NCBI GenBank assembly: GCA_036924085.1
Contig: JAVGWX010000003.1
Location: forward strand, 131,747,023 to 131,811,022
Direction of reading: 5' to 3'
DNA length: 64,000 nt
Origin: Ariolimax columbianus
Lineage: Eukaryota; Mollusca; Gastropoda; Stylommatophora; Arionidae
The notes beneath the pieces were generated by a model. The model saw only the letters and a program-made list of their open reading frames with translations, made no database searches and was not told where the DNA came from. Of the stretch, positions 10,164 through 20,859 are shown piece after piece. Within the stretch, counting starts at the first letter, position 1; the number at the start of each line of letters is the position of its first letter. A program made the translations under genes and the position numbers.

Positions 10164-10560
10164 GATCGCTGTGGTTGAGAGGTAAGACACTCGCTGCTCA
10201 AAGAGACGAACGGAAACGGGGGGGGGGGGGAGGGGGGGAGGGGGCTCGATCGAATCCCGCAGGTTCAAGCGACCCCTGGTATCACAGGTGGTGGAACCAG
10301 AGCGTCTGCATCACGTGTTACCTTAAGTCTTTATCTGAGTGCCGCTCACTACTGCATGTATCACGTCAATCCACTTCTCGTTAGCCAAACTGCCTTGAAA
10401 GCGGTCTGTTACCAGGGAACGCTACACGGAAGAGAACTGTGGTCTTGGCCAGTATATTGCGCCTACCGGACTAGCGTCTCAGTTCCCCAACAGGCAAAAG
10501 TAATCCTGCAACAGACTTTGTTGTCGGTTATGAAGCTTATTAGACAAAAACTTTGCTGAA
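10164..10560 (+). mobile_element. SINE family D with tRNA-like head and G-rich variable loop
   Basis: The head starts GGATCGCTGTGGTTGAGAGG, with an A-box-like TGGTTGAGAGGTAAGACAC and a B-box-like GATCGAATCCC near 10250-10260. Between the boxes, where a Leu/Ser-type tRNA has its long variable arm, is a run of 13 G, then A, 7 G, A and 6 G (10218-10245). The body (GTGCCGCTCACTACTGCATG, CAGTATATTGCGCCTACCGG) matches 11747-11960 and 62735-62930. This copy has a single unit of the segment that forms a 37-bp array in the copy at 11681-12236. Confidence 0.7.
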
Positions 10561-11680
10561 GTAGGTAACGAGTTTCAAACCGTATTAGAGCATTTGTTTC
10601 TCCACACAAAAATTATATGAAAACACAGGGTACGGAAATAAGAAAGATGGAGACATTACGCGAGTAAATACGGTAGTCTGGGGCATTCACGCGCGGGGGC
10701 AATGAAATTCAAAAATGATTGTTGCTGTTTTTGTATCTTGCGCAGACGTTTCTTCTCGCTCGAAGAATTTGAACATTAAGAATACATTTCTAAACAGCAT
10801 AATGTATTTGAGGGAGTGAGGGGGGAACCACTTTGATCGGAAACAAATTTATAAACCTAAGATGAGGAACATCTCAGACATCATTCGATCATTATGGGTG
10901 AACAGAAATCATTATCGATACAAGGCTTTGCTCTCGTCAGATCTCGTTTTTTTTAACGATCATCGACAAATATAGATGGGGCGGCAAATATCTTGCTCAC
11001 ATCTCAGGCGACATTCTTTGTTCGTATTTGGGCAGTGTATAAAGTTTGTTCTTTTTCGAGGCTTAAACCCTGTCTCGAAATGCTCAATCCTGCCCTCCTG
11101 AAATCGGGTACCTGACTGACAGTTATGGTTGGCAAGACAGCGAGAAAGGCAACTATCTCAAAATAATATAACAGAAATAAAATGAGGCTGCGACGGTTCA
11201 TTCGACCAAAATAAAGAGTTTGAAAACATAGACATACATGGTTCAGATCTGGCACTAGAGCAGAAACAATAGCCAAGTCTAAGTTACTGCTAAAAGGGCT
11301 TTATCGGGGACAACAGACAATAAACACTATAAAAGCTAACACAATATAAAGAAAGGTTGCTACAACACGATGCAGGGCGAGGAGAAGTTGAATTAATGTA
11401 ATCGATGATGTTCTAAAGAGGACCGTGGCCTAGGCAGAGCTGCCTACAGATAGAAGGATTTGTGTCCTAAATGTCCGCTATTTGTGCAATACTTGTTAAT
11501 ATGATCACTTACACTGCTATGTCCCTTCAGTATATTAACATATTTGTTTTGGTCTGTTTTTTAAATGAGAAAAACAAGAAGAAAAGTCGGGACTGACGAA
11601 AAAGGGCCTGTACATTTTCTAATTGCTCCAAAGAAACCAGCGCCTAAAATAACTCGAGCTGATATGCAGAGAACAATTGT
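10561..11680. other. Unassigned stretch
   Basis: No coding domain, repeat family or RNA gene was recognised here. Open frames are short and have no familiar motif. The composition is moderately AT-rich with no strong periodicity. Confidence 0.5.
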
Positions 11681-12236
11681 TATTGTTATTTCGAATGCCC
11701 ACAATAAGTAGGTGTACTCTTTTGTGCGCCCTGAAAAGGACGTTAAGTGACGGGTTGCAGTAGCTTTCCTGACATCCAGAGAGTGCTGATGATGGTAGAC
11801 CGGGGTCCTCCAAGCGGTTGGGCGATGCTTGGCTTTATCTGCATGTCGCTCACTACTACGGGGATCATGTCGATCCCTCAATTTGTTAGCCAGGCTGTCA
11901 AGAAAACAGTCCATTTCCAGAGACGGCTACGAGGAAGCCAAGGTGAGATCTTGGCCAGTATATTTTGCCTGACCCTGACTAACATGTCTGATCAGTATAT
12001 TTTGCCTAACCCCGACTAACATGTCTAATTAGTATATTTTGCCTGACCCCGACTAACATGTCTGATTAGTATATTTTGCCTGACCCTGACTAACATGTCT
12101 GATTAGTATATTTTGCCTGACCCTGACTAACATGTCTGATTAGTATATTTTGCCTGAACCTGACTAACATGTCTGATTAGTATATTTTGCCTGACCCTGA
12201 CTAACATGTCTGATTAGTATATTTTGCCTGACCAGA
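11681..12236 (+). mobile_element. SINE family D copy carrying a 37-bp VNTR
   Basis: From about 11685 (GAATGCCCACAATAAGTAGG, then TTTTGTGCGCCCTGAAAAGG) this copy aligns with 62621-62935 and, from about 11820, with 10330-10495. Shared blocks are GCATGTCGCTCACTACTACG, TCATGTCGATCCC, GTTAGCCAGGCTG and TTCCAGAGACGGCTACG. From 11953 to 12236 it holds about 7 to 8 head-to-tail copies of a 37-bp unit containing CTAACATGTCTGATTAG and TATATTTTGCCTGA. The other two copies have one and two units at this place. A (GAT)n stretch at 12336-12370 follows after 100 bp of anonymous sequence. Confidence 0.8.
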
Positions 12237-12604
12237 CGTTAGTCGTCCTCCCCATGCAGTGGACAATTATAAAACATATAAACAAAAGAAAATAATTTAC
12301 TTTCCCACGACGTCCAAAGGACGTTGAAAGACGGGATGATGATGATGATGATTATAATGATGATGATACATTGGTAACAGAAGAAGGTATGGATCAGTTG
12401 ACCCGCAATAAATTCAACAAACAAGTAACTACAAACTAGGTTGAAACAGAATTGCCTTCGTCAGTAGAAAAAGTCGTCATAGTTGTCTGAACGATATAGG
12501 TGGAAACGGTTTAATAATTGTTGTTAAGCTAAGACACAAACAGTGAAGTGGGCCAGCTTCTGACAACAGTTTAGGAGCGGAGTCAGGGATATGCAAGATT
12601 CATT

Positions 12605-13500
12605 TTAGCTTACTCCTGGGTCACTTTCGCTCAGACAACGCTCTACATCATCCAGTGTTCCGCAACGACAGGGATTTGTCCACGCCCTTGTTCTGTCGTG
12701 CCATGGAAGGGATCTTCGATCAGCTGGTGATGTACAACTCAGGTGTCACCATCGAACAGCTGAGTGTGACCGACCTCGACTACTCAGATGACGTAGTCAT
12801 ACCAGTCTTCAACCCTCAGTTATCGATAAAAATCATTGGAGCATCTAGACGCCCTTGCGTCTAGATTAGGCCGCCACATCTCATAAGCAAGAACCAAGAT
12901 TCAAAACGTTGGATACAATCCCACAATAGCAGGAATTATTGTCGATGGCAACCATGTCCACTCCACTGCGGATTTAATTTACTTGGGCAGTAAACAAAAC
13001 TCCGGCGTACGAAGGCACCCTGACATAATTCGAAAAGTCGATCTGTATGTCATATCTGGAACCAGCTGAGGTTTTCACTTAAAACGAAACTGCGAATGTT
13101 CATAACCTGTGTTATCCCCACCCTTATGTAGGGTTCCGGAACCTGGACTTCTCTGCAGGTCGATCAGAATCGCATTGAAGCCTTCCACGTGGGCAGCTAG
13201 AAGCAAATTCTTACGATCCACTCGAATGACCGGGCCTCAATCGACGAAATCACCTGTCGGACAGGATTCGTATGCACACTCCTCATGCCAAACTGTTGTC
13301 GTTTAAACCTATTTGGACATGTCATCCACCTTACCGAGGATGTTTCCTCCTACCAGCTCTTAAGGCAGACCATGGACATCAAGGATGCAGTGCAACTCCC
13401 CGTCATGGTCCTTCCCAGGCGGCTATCCTTGCACCACTTGGTTAGGTCAAATAAACAAACATTATCCTCATTAGCCACTCATCTTGCTCATGGACAGTTG
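12605..13500 (+). pseudogene. Decayed LINE: RT palm YSDD box to C-terminal domain
   Basis: After a RQRQGFVHAL-like remnant of the GVRQGC..SP block near 12655, an open frame gives TIEQLSVTDLDYSDDVVI near 12745-12800. YSDD occupies the catalytic YADD position with one substitution. Downstream, in shifting frames, come a YLGS-equivalent near 12980, VIPTLM.GSGTWT near 13115-13150 (the YG.E.W block), and CRLNLFGHVIHL near 13290-13330 (the C-terminal GH..R block). The endonuclease and early RT are missing, and stops break the rest. A TACC microsatellite follows at 13530-13574. Confidence 0.8.
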
Positions 13501-13529
13501 AGGCGACGGTTCCTTGTCGACTACGCGGA

Positions 13530-13574
13530 CTACCTACCTACCTATCTACCTACCTACCTACCTACCTACCTACT
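13530..13574. repeat. (CTAC)n microsatellite
   Basis: CTAC/TACC tetranucleotides repeat about 11 times with one CTAT interruption. The following segment, 13575-14300, has no recognisable gene or repeat. Confidence 0.92.
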
Positions 13575-14309
13575 TACATAACCTACTCCTCGCCGTTCCT
13601 TTGTTCAGTGAGATCTATAGTATGTTATACCAGATATGTCTCTCTCTTTATATACGTTACCGTGGCCAAGGCTTTCAGTTCCTTGATGTCTTTATCTGTA
13701 TCTGGTCGTACCGCTGCCTGCTTGCGATTTTCTTGATTCTAGATTCTAGGAGCACACGTGGTTTTCTTTATAACAACACAAAACCAATACAGGCCAAGAT
13801 CTCAGCTCGATGATTGACATTTAGGAACACACTGCATTTGAAAGACCACTTCAGCATACATGGTTAGGTTGTTGTAAGCGTTCGGGTGACAAATTGGTTT
13901 TGAGTGATAAAGATGACAGGTTCGCACTCCTGTCTTAGCAAGCATCAGTTCCTTCAGCTGGAAATTGGTTTTTGACTTACAGCTAGGCATGTCAAACCAG
14001 GGAGGAAAGGAAATGGTCATCCACGTCATCGAAGCAGATTCCTCTTCAAGTCAATCAATCTTCTATGTCGACAATGACGGCGATGGAGGTGGTGTTTGCG
14101 GAGGAAGAAGGTGTAGTCTGGGGTCGTGGTGGGAGGGGGATAGGTGAAGATCGAGGTGGGAGGTGGGATGTCGTGGTGGGGTTTCATTGACTTTTCTTTT
14201 AGTCGTGCATTAAAATCGCTGGAAGTGACCTGTGGTGATAAATCCTTTTTCTCCTGTCCCGTCGTTTTCTTGACATTCTCTGCACTCTGCTATCTAGTGA
14301 TGTAGAACG

Positions 14310-15180
14310 GTGAAGGCTCATCAGTTTTCTGTCCTTTCAGAATTGCACTTTCTTTGTGTACTTATTTGTCTCCATCTCGCGTTCTGTTTATTGCTTCCCG
14401 TCTGTCTTTGGCTTTCTGTGTCTGTTTCTGTTTTTCCCCTATCTATCTTTCTCTCCCTCTCACTCTCTCGCTATCTCTTTCTCTGTATTTATAGCAGTCT
14501 TTATGTATGTCTTGATGTTTTGATATTAGTCTTTCTGTCTCTCGTTACGTTGCTCTCTCTACTTCTGTCCATTCCTATCTCTCTTTCGACTTTTGTGTTT
14601 TCCTCTATCCGCTTATCCCTCTTACCTTATTTCTGCTTTGTCTGTGTTGTCTTTTTACAATGTCCTTCTCTTCTGTGTGTCGTCTCTTCCTCTCCCTACT
14701 TCTTCTCTCATTTCATCCTCCGTCTTTCTTCCTCTATTTCTTGGTCTGTCGCTCTTCCCTCGTTTCTTCCTCTTTCACTCACTTTCACTGTTTTGTTCAT
14801 TTTCTCTCATTCTTTCTCATTTTTCTCCCTCTTCTTCTTCTCACTTCATTTGTTCCATTCTCTTAATCGCTATTATCTCGTGTCACTCTCTCTCTCTCTC
14901 TCTTTATTCTCCATCTCTTCTATGCACTCTTCACTCCCTGTCGCTTTCTCTCTCCACATCTATCTCTCTTCCCTGTTCTTCTTTTCTCTCTTATCACTCT
15001 CACTTCTCGCTCTCTCTCTCTCTCTCTATCGTAATTCTATTATATCCCCCTCTTTCTACCTTCCCTCTCACTAGCTTCCTCATGCGCTGCCTCACCCTAT
15101 TCCCTGTTCTATCTCTCTCTCTCTCTCTTTCTGTCTCTCTCCCTCTCTTTCTCTGCCTCCTCGCTACCGTGCTCGTACTT
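14310..15180. repeat. Pyrimidine-rich low-complexity tract
   Basis: The plus strand is dominated by C and T, with degenerate TCTC, CTTT and TCCCTCT words and clean (CT)n runs at about 14888-14905, 15010-15026 and 15111-15127. Frames of 230-254 codons are open here because CT-rich sequence contains few stop codons; their Leu/Ser/Phe-only composition shows they are not genes. Confidence 0.85.
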
Positions 15181-15619
15181 TCACTAACAATCAATTTCCC
15201 CGGTTTATTATTCCGTGACAGGAATGACCTATCATTAGTTCAGGAGTGGCGGAAACGCGAGGGAGACAAATCCAAATTACCGTGATAAGTGGCGGTTGTA
15301 GAAGCGAACCCAAGCCAAACGGATCGATAGCCACAGCTAAAGCATTTCTTTTTAAACAGTACGCGCTCGTGCTGATGTGAAATTTAGCGCGGGAAAAATA
15401 AGCTCACTTCCCGCGAGGTGAAGATGCATTGGGAAACAACAAACAGACAAACAATATGTCATAGCACGTTCCCAGTCATAGCAACCGTTGATGGGGTTTT
15501 TTGTTGTTGTCAACTCTAAAACAGACTTTAAAAAGCTAATTTACGTTTATGTCATTTCTTCTGATCCGAATGAAAACACAGGATTTCCTCTTGTTGTCCT
15601 TCATCTCATCTTGTTGCTG

Positions 15620-15775
15620 TTGGTTAATGCCAACCATGAGTAAGTTTACTCGTTTGTGCACCCTGACAAGGCCTAGGGATTATAAGTTTACTCGTTTGTG
15701 CACCCTGACAAGGCCTAGGGATTATAAGTTTACTCGTTTGTGCACCCTGACAAGGCCTAGAGCTTATATTCAAAT
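15620..15775. repeat. 42-bp tandem repeat, three units, in a SINE-D-like context
   Basis: Three units of 42 bp, each with TTTACTCGTTTGTGCACCCT and GACAAGGCCTAGGGATTAT, run from about 15642 to 15768. The preceding bases (GTTGGTTAATGCCAACCATG) and the unit itself resemble the left end of SINE family D at 11685-11730 and 62621-62660. The array therefore seems to have grown from that left end. The segments 15181-15619 and 15776-16280 show nothing further. Confidence 0.8.
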
Positions 15776-16399
15776 CCAAAAGGTTCGTTCCTTTCAGGAA
15801 ACTTTTGGCTTGAGTGTGTAGTGCCATGAATTCGAGAGTATTTTACCATAGCGGGGTTATACCACAGTCCTTACGATATTGGTTCTATTTTCGTCCCTGT
15901 CTCGGGCAGCGCATCCTCAGAAACCAGTATACAAACAAACAGAACGGAAGCCCTATGGATATCAGAAATTTAAAAAAAAATTCAATATCAGTAGACCAAG
16001 CGATCAGACAATATATACGATATTGTTGTTGTAAAGAAACGAAATAATCCGGTAAAAATTAAATGTTTCTGCGCTGTGCGAAAAAAAATATGTATATGAT
16101 AAAACAATGAAAAGACAGTTTTACATTGTTTGACATCGTGCATAATAAACAATTTATCAGTAATGTTTAATATTGTATTAAGGAAGCGGGGTCGATAATG
16201 GAGACTCTATGTAGAACAATCACCAGGAAGAGTTCAGCCACGGGGCTAACGAACATGCAAGAACTACAGAGAGTGGAGGTGAACCGATCGAACTGGTTAA
16301 TTGTGAATTCTGTCTTGTGATGGTTTTTGGCGCTGAAAGGCCATGGGGAATGACATTGTATTATGTAAATCAGTTAACGAAGAACAATTCGAGACAAAC

Positions 16400-17292
16400 A
16401 TTGGCACTTCCTGACAGATGCAAGCAAGAAAATGGAGAAGTGGAGAGAATACGTCACAGATATGTACACCGATGATAAAGATATCACCCAAGTTGATCAA
16501 TTTGTAAAGAAGTTTGATTTGAAAGCGAAGAATGTGCCAATAACTAGAAATGAATTTGACTCAGCTCTACATTCCATCACACAAAGCAGCAGAGATAGAT
16601 GATATACCCACTGAACTCATCAAAGCAGCAGACATAGATGATATACCCACTGAACTCATCAAAGCAGCAGAGATAGATGATATACCCACTGAACTCATCA
16701 AAGCAGCAGAGATAGATGAAATACCCACTGAACTCATCAAAGCAGCAGAGATAGATGATATACCCACTGAACTCATCAAATCAGCAGACATAGATGATAT
16801 ACCCACTGAACTCATCAAAGCAGCAGGACAAACCATCAAGAATTACTTTCTTAACATGTGAACAGTATTTACCAAGAAGGAACATGACCTACAGATCACA
16901 CAACACTAGTAATATACCCCAAAAGTCTAATCCAATTGATTGCAGCCAAATGCGTACAATAAGCCTTAATAACACGTGATTCGAACATTCGATTGAGGAT
17001 AATTAAGAGAACAATGGACAACAAAATAGAATCTGTGTTAAATGAAAACCAGTTTTGGTTCTGAGAGGATAGAGGCGCTAGAGATTCAGTGGGGACACTG
17101 AGGTTTCTTGCAGAGAGAATGGTTGAACAGGGTAGAGCTATCTTTATCTGCTATATTGGCTATGAAAAGGCCTTCGATATAGTTCCGTAGAACAACATGT
17201 TCCTTATTTTAGAACAGCTTAGGGAGGATAGAACAATAATTACACTAACACTGAACTTGTATGAAAACCAAACAGCGAATTTAGAACTCACG
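16400..17292 (+). pseudogene. Host LINE 1: linker and 5' half of RT, before a nested LINE
   Basis: The plus strand reads KMEKWREYVTDMY near 16432-16470, a linker ending before RT (cf. W.EY...LY), then a block matching K..G.DDIPTELIKAAG near 16590-16830 that has expanded into a 39-bp array. RT motifs follow in more than one frame: QMRTISLNN near 16950, RTMDNKIESVLNENQFWF near 17010-17060, and FICYIGYEKAFDIVP near 17130-17190 (first catalytic aspartate in ..D.EKAFD, here GYEKAFD). At 17283-17292 the element is interrupted by a Jockey-like LINE and resumes in the same frame at 20393. Stop codons (for example near 17063) show it is dead. Confidence 0.82.
16575..16840 (+). repeat. 39-bp in-phase minisatellite inside an RT motif
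   Basis: Six to seven head-to-tail 39-bp units encode 13 residues each (AEIDDIPTELIKA, with D/E alternation). The motif corresponds to the conserved G.D.IP.ELIK block near the start of LINE RT domains. All units keep the reading frame, so the RT frame is open across the array from 16550 to 16861. The complementary strand is also open. Confidence 0.9.
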
Positions 17293-20200
17293 AAGATATT
17301 GATATGGAAGTAGGGCTACAGGAAATAAAACCGCTGCCACGTTGGAATTACAGACGAGCCGACTGGGACAGATTTGCAATGCTGACAGATGGACTGTGTA
17401 AAACTATCAACACGAAATAACAATATGAAACCTATGGTGGAAAGCCCAAGCAAAGCAATACTGCAAGCAGCCACCGAGACCATCCTAAGAGGGGCAAGGA
17501 AAAACTACAAGCCATATTGGAATCATGAACTGTAGAAAGCTGAGGATGAAGTCTCAAATGCTAGGAACATGGCAGAGAGAGAGCAATCTATGGAAGAAAA
17601 TATCGCCCTCAAGGCCATCACTGCGAAATACAAAAGAACACTGAACCAAATAACAAGAGACAGTTGGAAAAAAACCAGAAAGCCTCAATCTAGATAAAGA
17701 AGGGAACAAACTATGAAATTTAGTCAGAGCCATGGATGAGGAAACACCATCAAAAAATAAATACCATCAAGCAGGGCCACAACATGCTTACCGGAAAAAA
17801 GCAGCAAACGCCTTTATAGAACATTATGCCAGAGCAAACCACATTGATGTTCCTATAGACAGGCATACAAACATTAGTGAAGAACAAAGGCGCCACGACA
17901 ACATCAAGATTGCACCAGAGCAGCACATGATGGCAAAACCATCGATGAATGAAATAAATGAGGCCATGAGAACTTTAAAGAAAAAGAAATCGCCCGGAAA
18001 AGATGGCGTAACAAATGAAATGCTGATGGGGTTCGGCCAAACAGCAAAGAGGAAGTTACTATCAGTCCTGAACCACAGCTGGAAAAGGGGAATTGTACCG
18101 CAGGCATAGAGAGATGCTGTACTTATAACCGTACCAAAGAAAGAAAAAGATAGAACAGACCCAAATGGATACAGGCCTATCAGTCTACTGAGCTGTGTAG
18201 GTAAACTGATGGAGCGTATGATAAACACCAGACTGATGTAGCACCTGGAAGAAAAACACATATTAATTCCACAGCAAGCAGGATTTAGACACCACGGATC
18301 CACTGAGAACCATATCACTCTCATAGCACAGGAAATAGAGGATGCTTACCAAGAGAAAAAGCATATAGTAGCGGATTGGATGGACCTAGAGAAGGCATTT
18401 GACAAGGTGGGGAAAGAGGGACTTGAAGTCAAGCTACGAAGAAGTGAAGTATCTGGAAAAATGTACAGATGGATCAGCCACTGCCTCGAAAACAGAACAG
18501 CCAGAGTTCAAGTACAAGGGCAGATGAGCAAAAAGATGACACTGGAGCAAGGAGTACCCCAAGGTGGAATTCTGTCACCCACACTTTTTCTGGTTTATAT
18601 CAACAACATCACAGAGAATATACCAAGAAGAGTCCACAGCTCCATGTTTGAAGACGATCTGGCTATGTGGACCTTTGAAAAAAATATCACCGTAGCAAAC
18701 AATCGGATGCAGCAGGCCCTAACATCGTTTGAGGAGTGGGCGAAATCATGGTTGGTCAAAATAAATGAAGAAAAAATAACATGTACGATATTCCCATTTC
18801 AAATAAACCCCAGAACACCAAAATAAGTCTTAACGGCAAATATCTACTCTGGCATCACATTTGTTCGGCGCATGACATGGAAAAATCAGATCGAGAGAAA
18901 CCGAATGAGAGCCAGACAAAGAATGGCAATCATGAGGAAACTTGCTGGCACAAGCTGGGGAGCAGACGAAATAATACTCAAGAAACTGTACACCGGAAGA
19001 GTGAGACCAGTTCTCGAGTATGGCATTGCGGCATGGGCATCAACAGCAGGGGCGAACTTTGATAAAATTAGCAAACTCCAAAACCGAGCCATGAGAGTTA
19101 TAACAGGAGGCATGAAGTCAACGCCAATTGTAGAACTTGAAAAGATTACAAATATGCAATCCATGACCGACAGAAGAGACTGCAGAGCCCATCAGCAAGC
19201 AGAGAAACTAAGGAGACTGACAGACCATCCAATGCATCAGAGACTAAATAGATTTGGAAAACGGAAACTAAAGCGGAGAAACTTTGCAGAAATAGCCAAA
19301 GCAAAGATGAGCGAAGAATATATGAACACCATAACAACACCAAAGCCCATCCCTACTGTACGCAAACCCACATGGAAGCAGCATATCATTCCGGAGGTGG
19401 TAGAAAATATACCAGGCATTGGAAACAAGAACAGCCAGACTGAAAAAGAAAGAAGAGACATAGCCCTGATATACAAAGCGGAAAACTAACCAAGCATGGA
19501 CTGGACCCATGCATTCACCGACAGTTCTGTAACAAACACAACACAGAATGGAGGGGCAGAGGTATTCCTGGGCCTACCAAATGGTAGAAAAATAACACTG
19601 TCAGTGGCAACTGGAAAATTCTCAAGCAATTTCAGAGCGGAGGCAGAGGTACTGAAGGCTGCAGTAAAAGCAATGCTGACAGGCGCAAGCAATGAAAGAC
19701 AGATAGTCCTGTTTAAAGATGCCCTGGCCGTGGTTACAGCACTAAAAAGCCTACAAAATACTGAACTTAATGAATTAAGAGCAGTACTCTGTGAGCTATG
19801 CCAGCAGTCCGCACCAAAGAGAGTAGCGGTACAGTGGGTTCCATCAAAGGCAACGAGGAGGCAGACAGACTGGCAAAAGAAGGTGCAAGACTACCACAAC
19901 CAAATTCTAGTGTGACCTACTAAGAGTACAAAAGGTTTATTAGAGCCAGATACATGCCAAAATGGGAAACAGAACATACTGACTACACAAAAAATGATGC
20001 CTACTACCAGCTGAACAGAAGAGAGCAAGTCGTGATCTTCAGACTCCGCACAGGCCACAACAGACTGAGGTACCATCTATTCAATAAACTGAAGATAGGT
20101 GGCACTGACGAATGCACCTGTGGTGCAGGCAAAATGATTGCTGAACATCTGCTGCAAAATTGCCCGACATACGAGGATCAGAGAAAGCACATGTGGCCAT

Positions 20201-20392
20201 CACCAGTGGCAACACTAGACAAGCTCTATGGCAGTGTCGACAGCCTCAGGATGACAGCTGCTTTCTTCGAACAAATTCAAGTTGACGTCTGACAGCGAAC
20301 GAAGACGAAGAAAAAGAAGAAGAAGAAGAAGAAGAAGAAGAAGAAGAAGAAGAAGAAGAAGAAGAAGAAGAAGAAGAAGAAGAAGAAGAAGA
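17293..20392 (+). mobile_element. Jockey-like LINE, 5'-truncated, nested in host LINE 1
   Basis: The insertion is bounded by a perfect 10-bp TSD, AGAACTCACG (17283-17292 and 20393-20402). Coding blocks are in order. Pre-RT region: RWNYRRADWDRFA near 17342. RT: SPGKDGVTNEML near 17990; YRPISLLSCVGK near 18172; DLEKAFDKV near 18383; EQGVPQGGILSP near 18546; FEDD near 18648, where the better copy at 46900-48658 has FADD. RNase H: TDSS near 19518; FRAEAE near 19630; KDALAV near 19718. C-terminal Cys/His tail: CTCGAG...EHLLQNC near 20110-20165. The third RNase H region has lost its histidine through a frameshift near 19850. Stops at 18107 and 18826 also inactivate it. The 3' end is a tail of about 90-100 bp of (GAA)n. 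Non-LTR elements of this kind insert by target-primed reverse transcription. Confidence 0.92.
20293..20392 (+). repeat. (GAA)n 3' tail of the nested LINE
   Basis: About 30 GAA/AAG triplets directly follow the LINE stop codon and short 3' UTR (CGTCTGACAGCGAACGAAG). The same end plus triplet tail occurs at 27440-27542 and, in reverse, at 46900-46940. A triplet-repeat tail is therefore a property of this family rather than a chance microsatellite. Confidence 0.9.
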
Positions 20393-20840
20393 AGAACTCA
20401 CGGAGGGATTAACAAACCCGGTCACAATTAAATACGATATGAGACAGAGATATATATTATCTCCAAGCCAAATCTATTTTTAGAGGTGAGGATGGAAGTG
20501 GTCACAATACATTGAAACATAGAGGTCAAGATATATAGAGAACGAATAAATCATCAAGTTTGTGATTGATCAAGTTATCATAGGAACAACGGATAAATCA
20601 TTACAAAAATAACTACTCACCAGAATCAACGACACAGTCAAGTCATTTTGTATAATGATAAATGCTATTAAAACAATAGCGATGGTTACAGCCAAACGCA
20701 CTCAAAAAATAATATATCAGCATCAAGGAACATATTATTGAACAAGTGCAGAGGTTTTCATATTTGGGACACATTATTGCAGAGAATGCTTGTCGTGAGG
20801 TAAATATGTAAATAAACCTTGTACATGTATCTAAATAATC
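20393..20840 (+). pseudogene. Host LINE 1: RT resumes after the nested insertion
   Basis: Beginning within the TSD, the frame reads LTEGLTNPVTIK, then DMRQRYILSPS near 20440-20465. This is the GVRQG..LSP block expected immediately after the sequence left of the insertion (LYENQTANLELT). Joining the two sides with one TSD keeps the frame. Further on the element decays; a remnant of the VE.F.YLG block is visible near 20748-20795 (VQRFSYLGHIIAENA in one frame). The YADD box cannot be recognised. Confidence 0.8.
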
Positions 20841-20859
20841 ATTTCATATCTATTTAAAC

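Noticed and set aside
14310..15285. Plus-strand frames of 254 and 230 codons rich in Ser, Leu and Phe
   Set aside because: They coincide with a pyrimidine-rich tract in which stop codons are rare. The apparent transmembrane-like composition is an effect of CT-rich codons.
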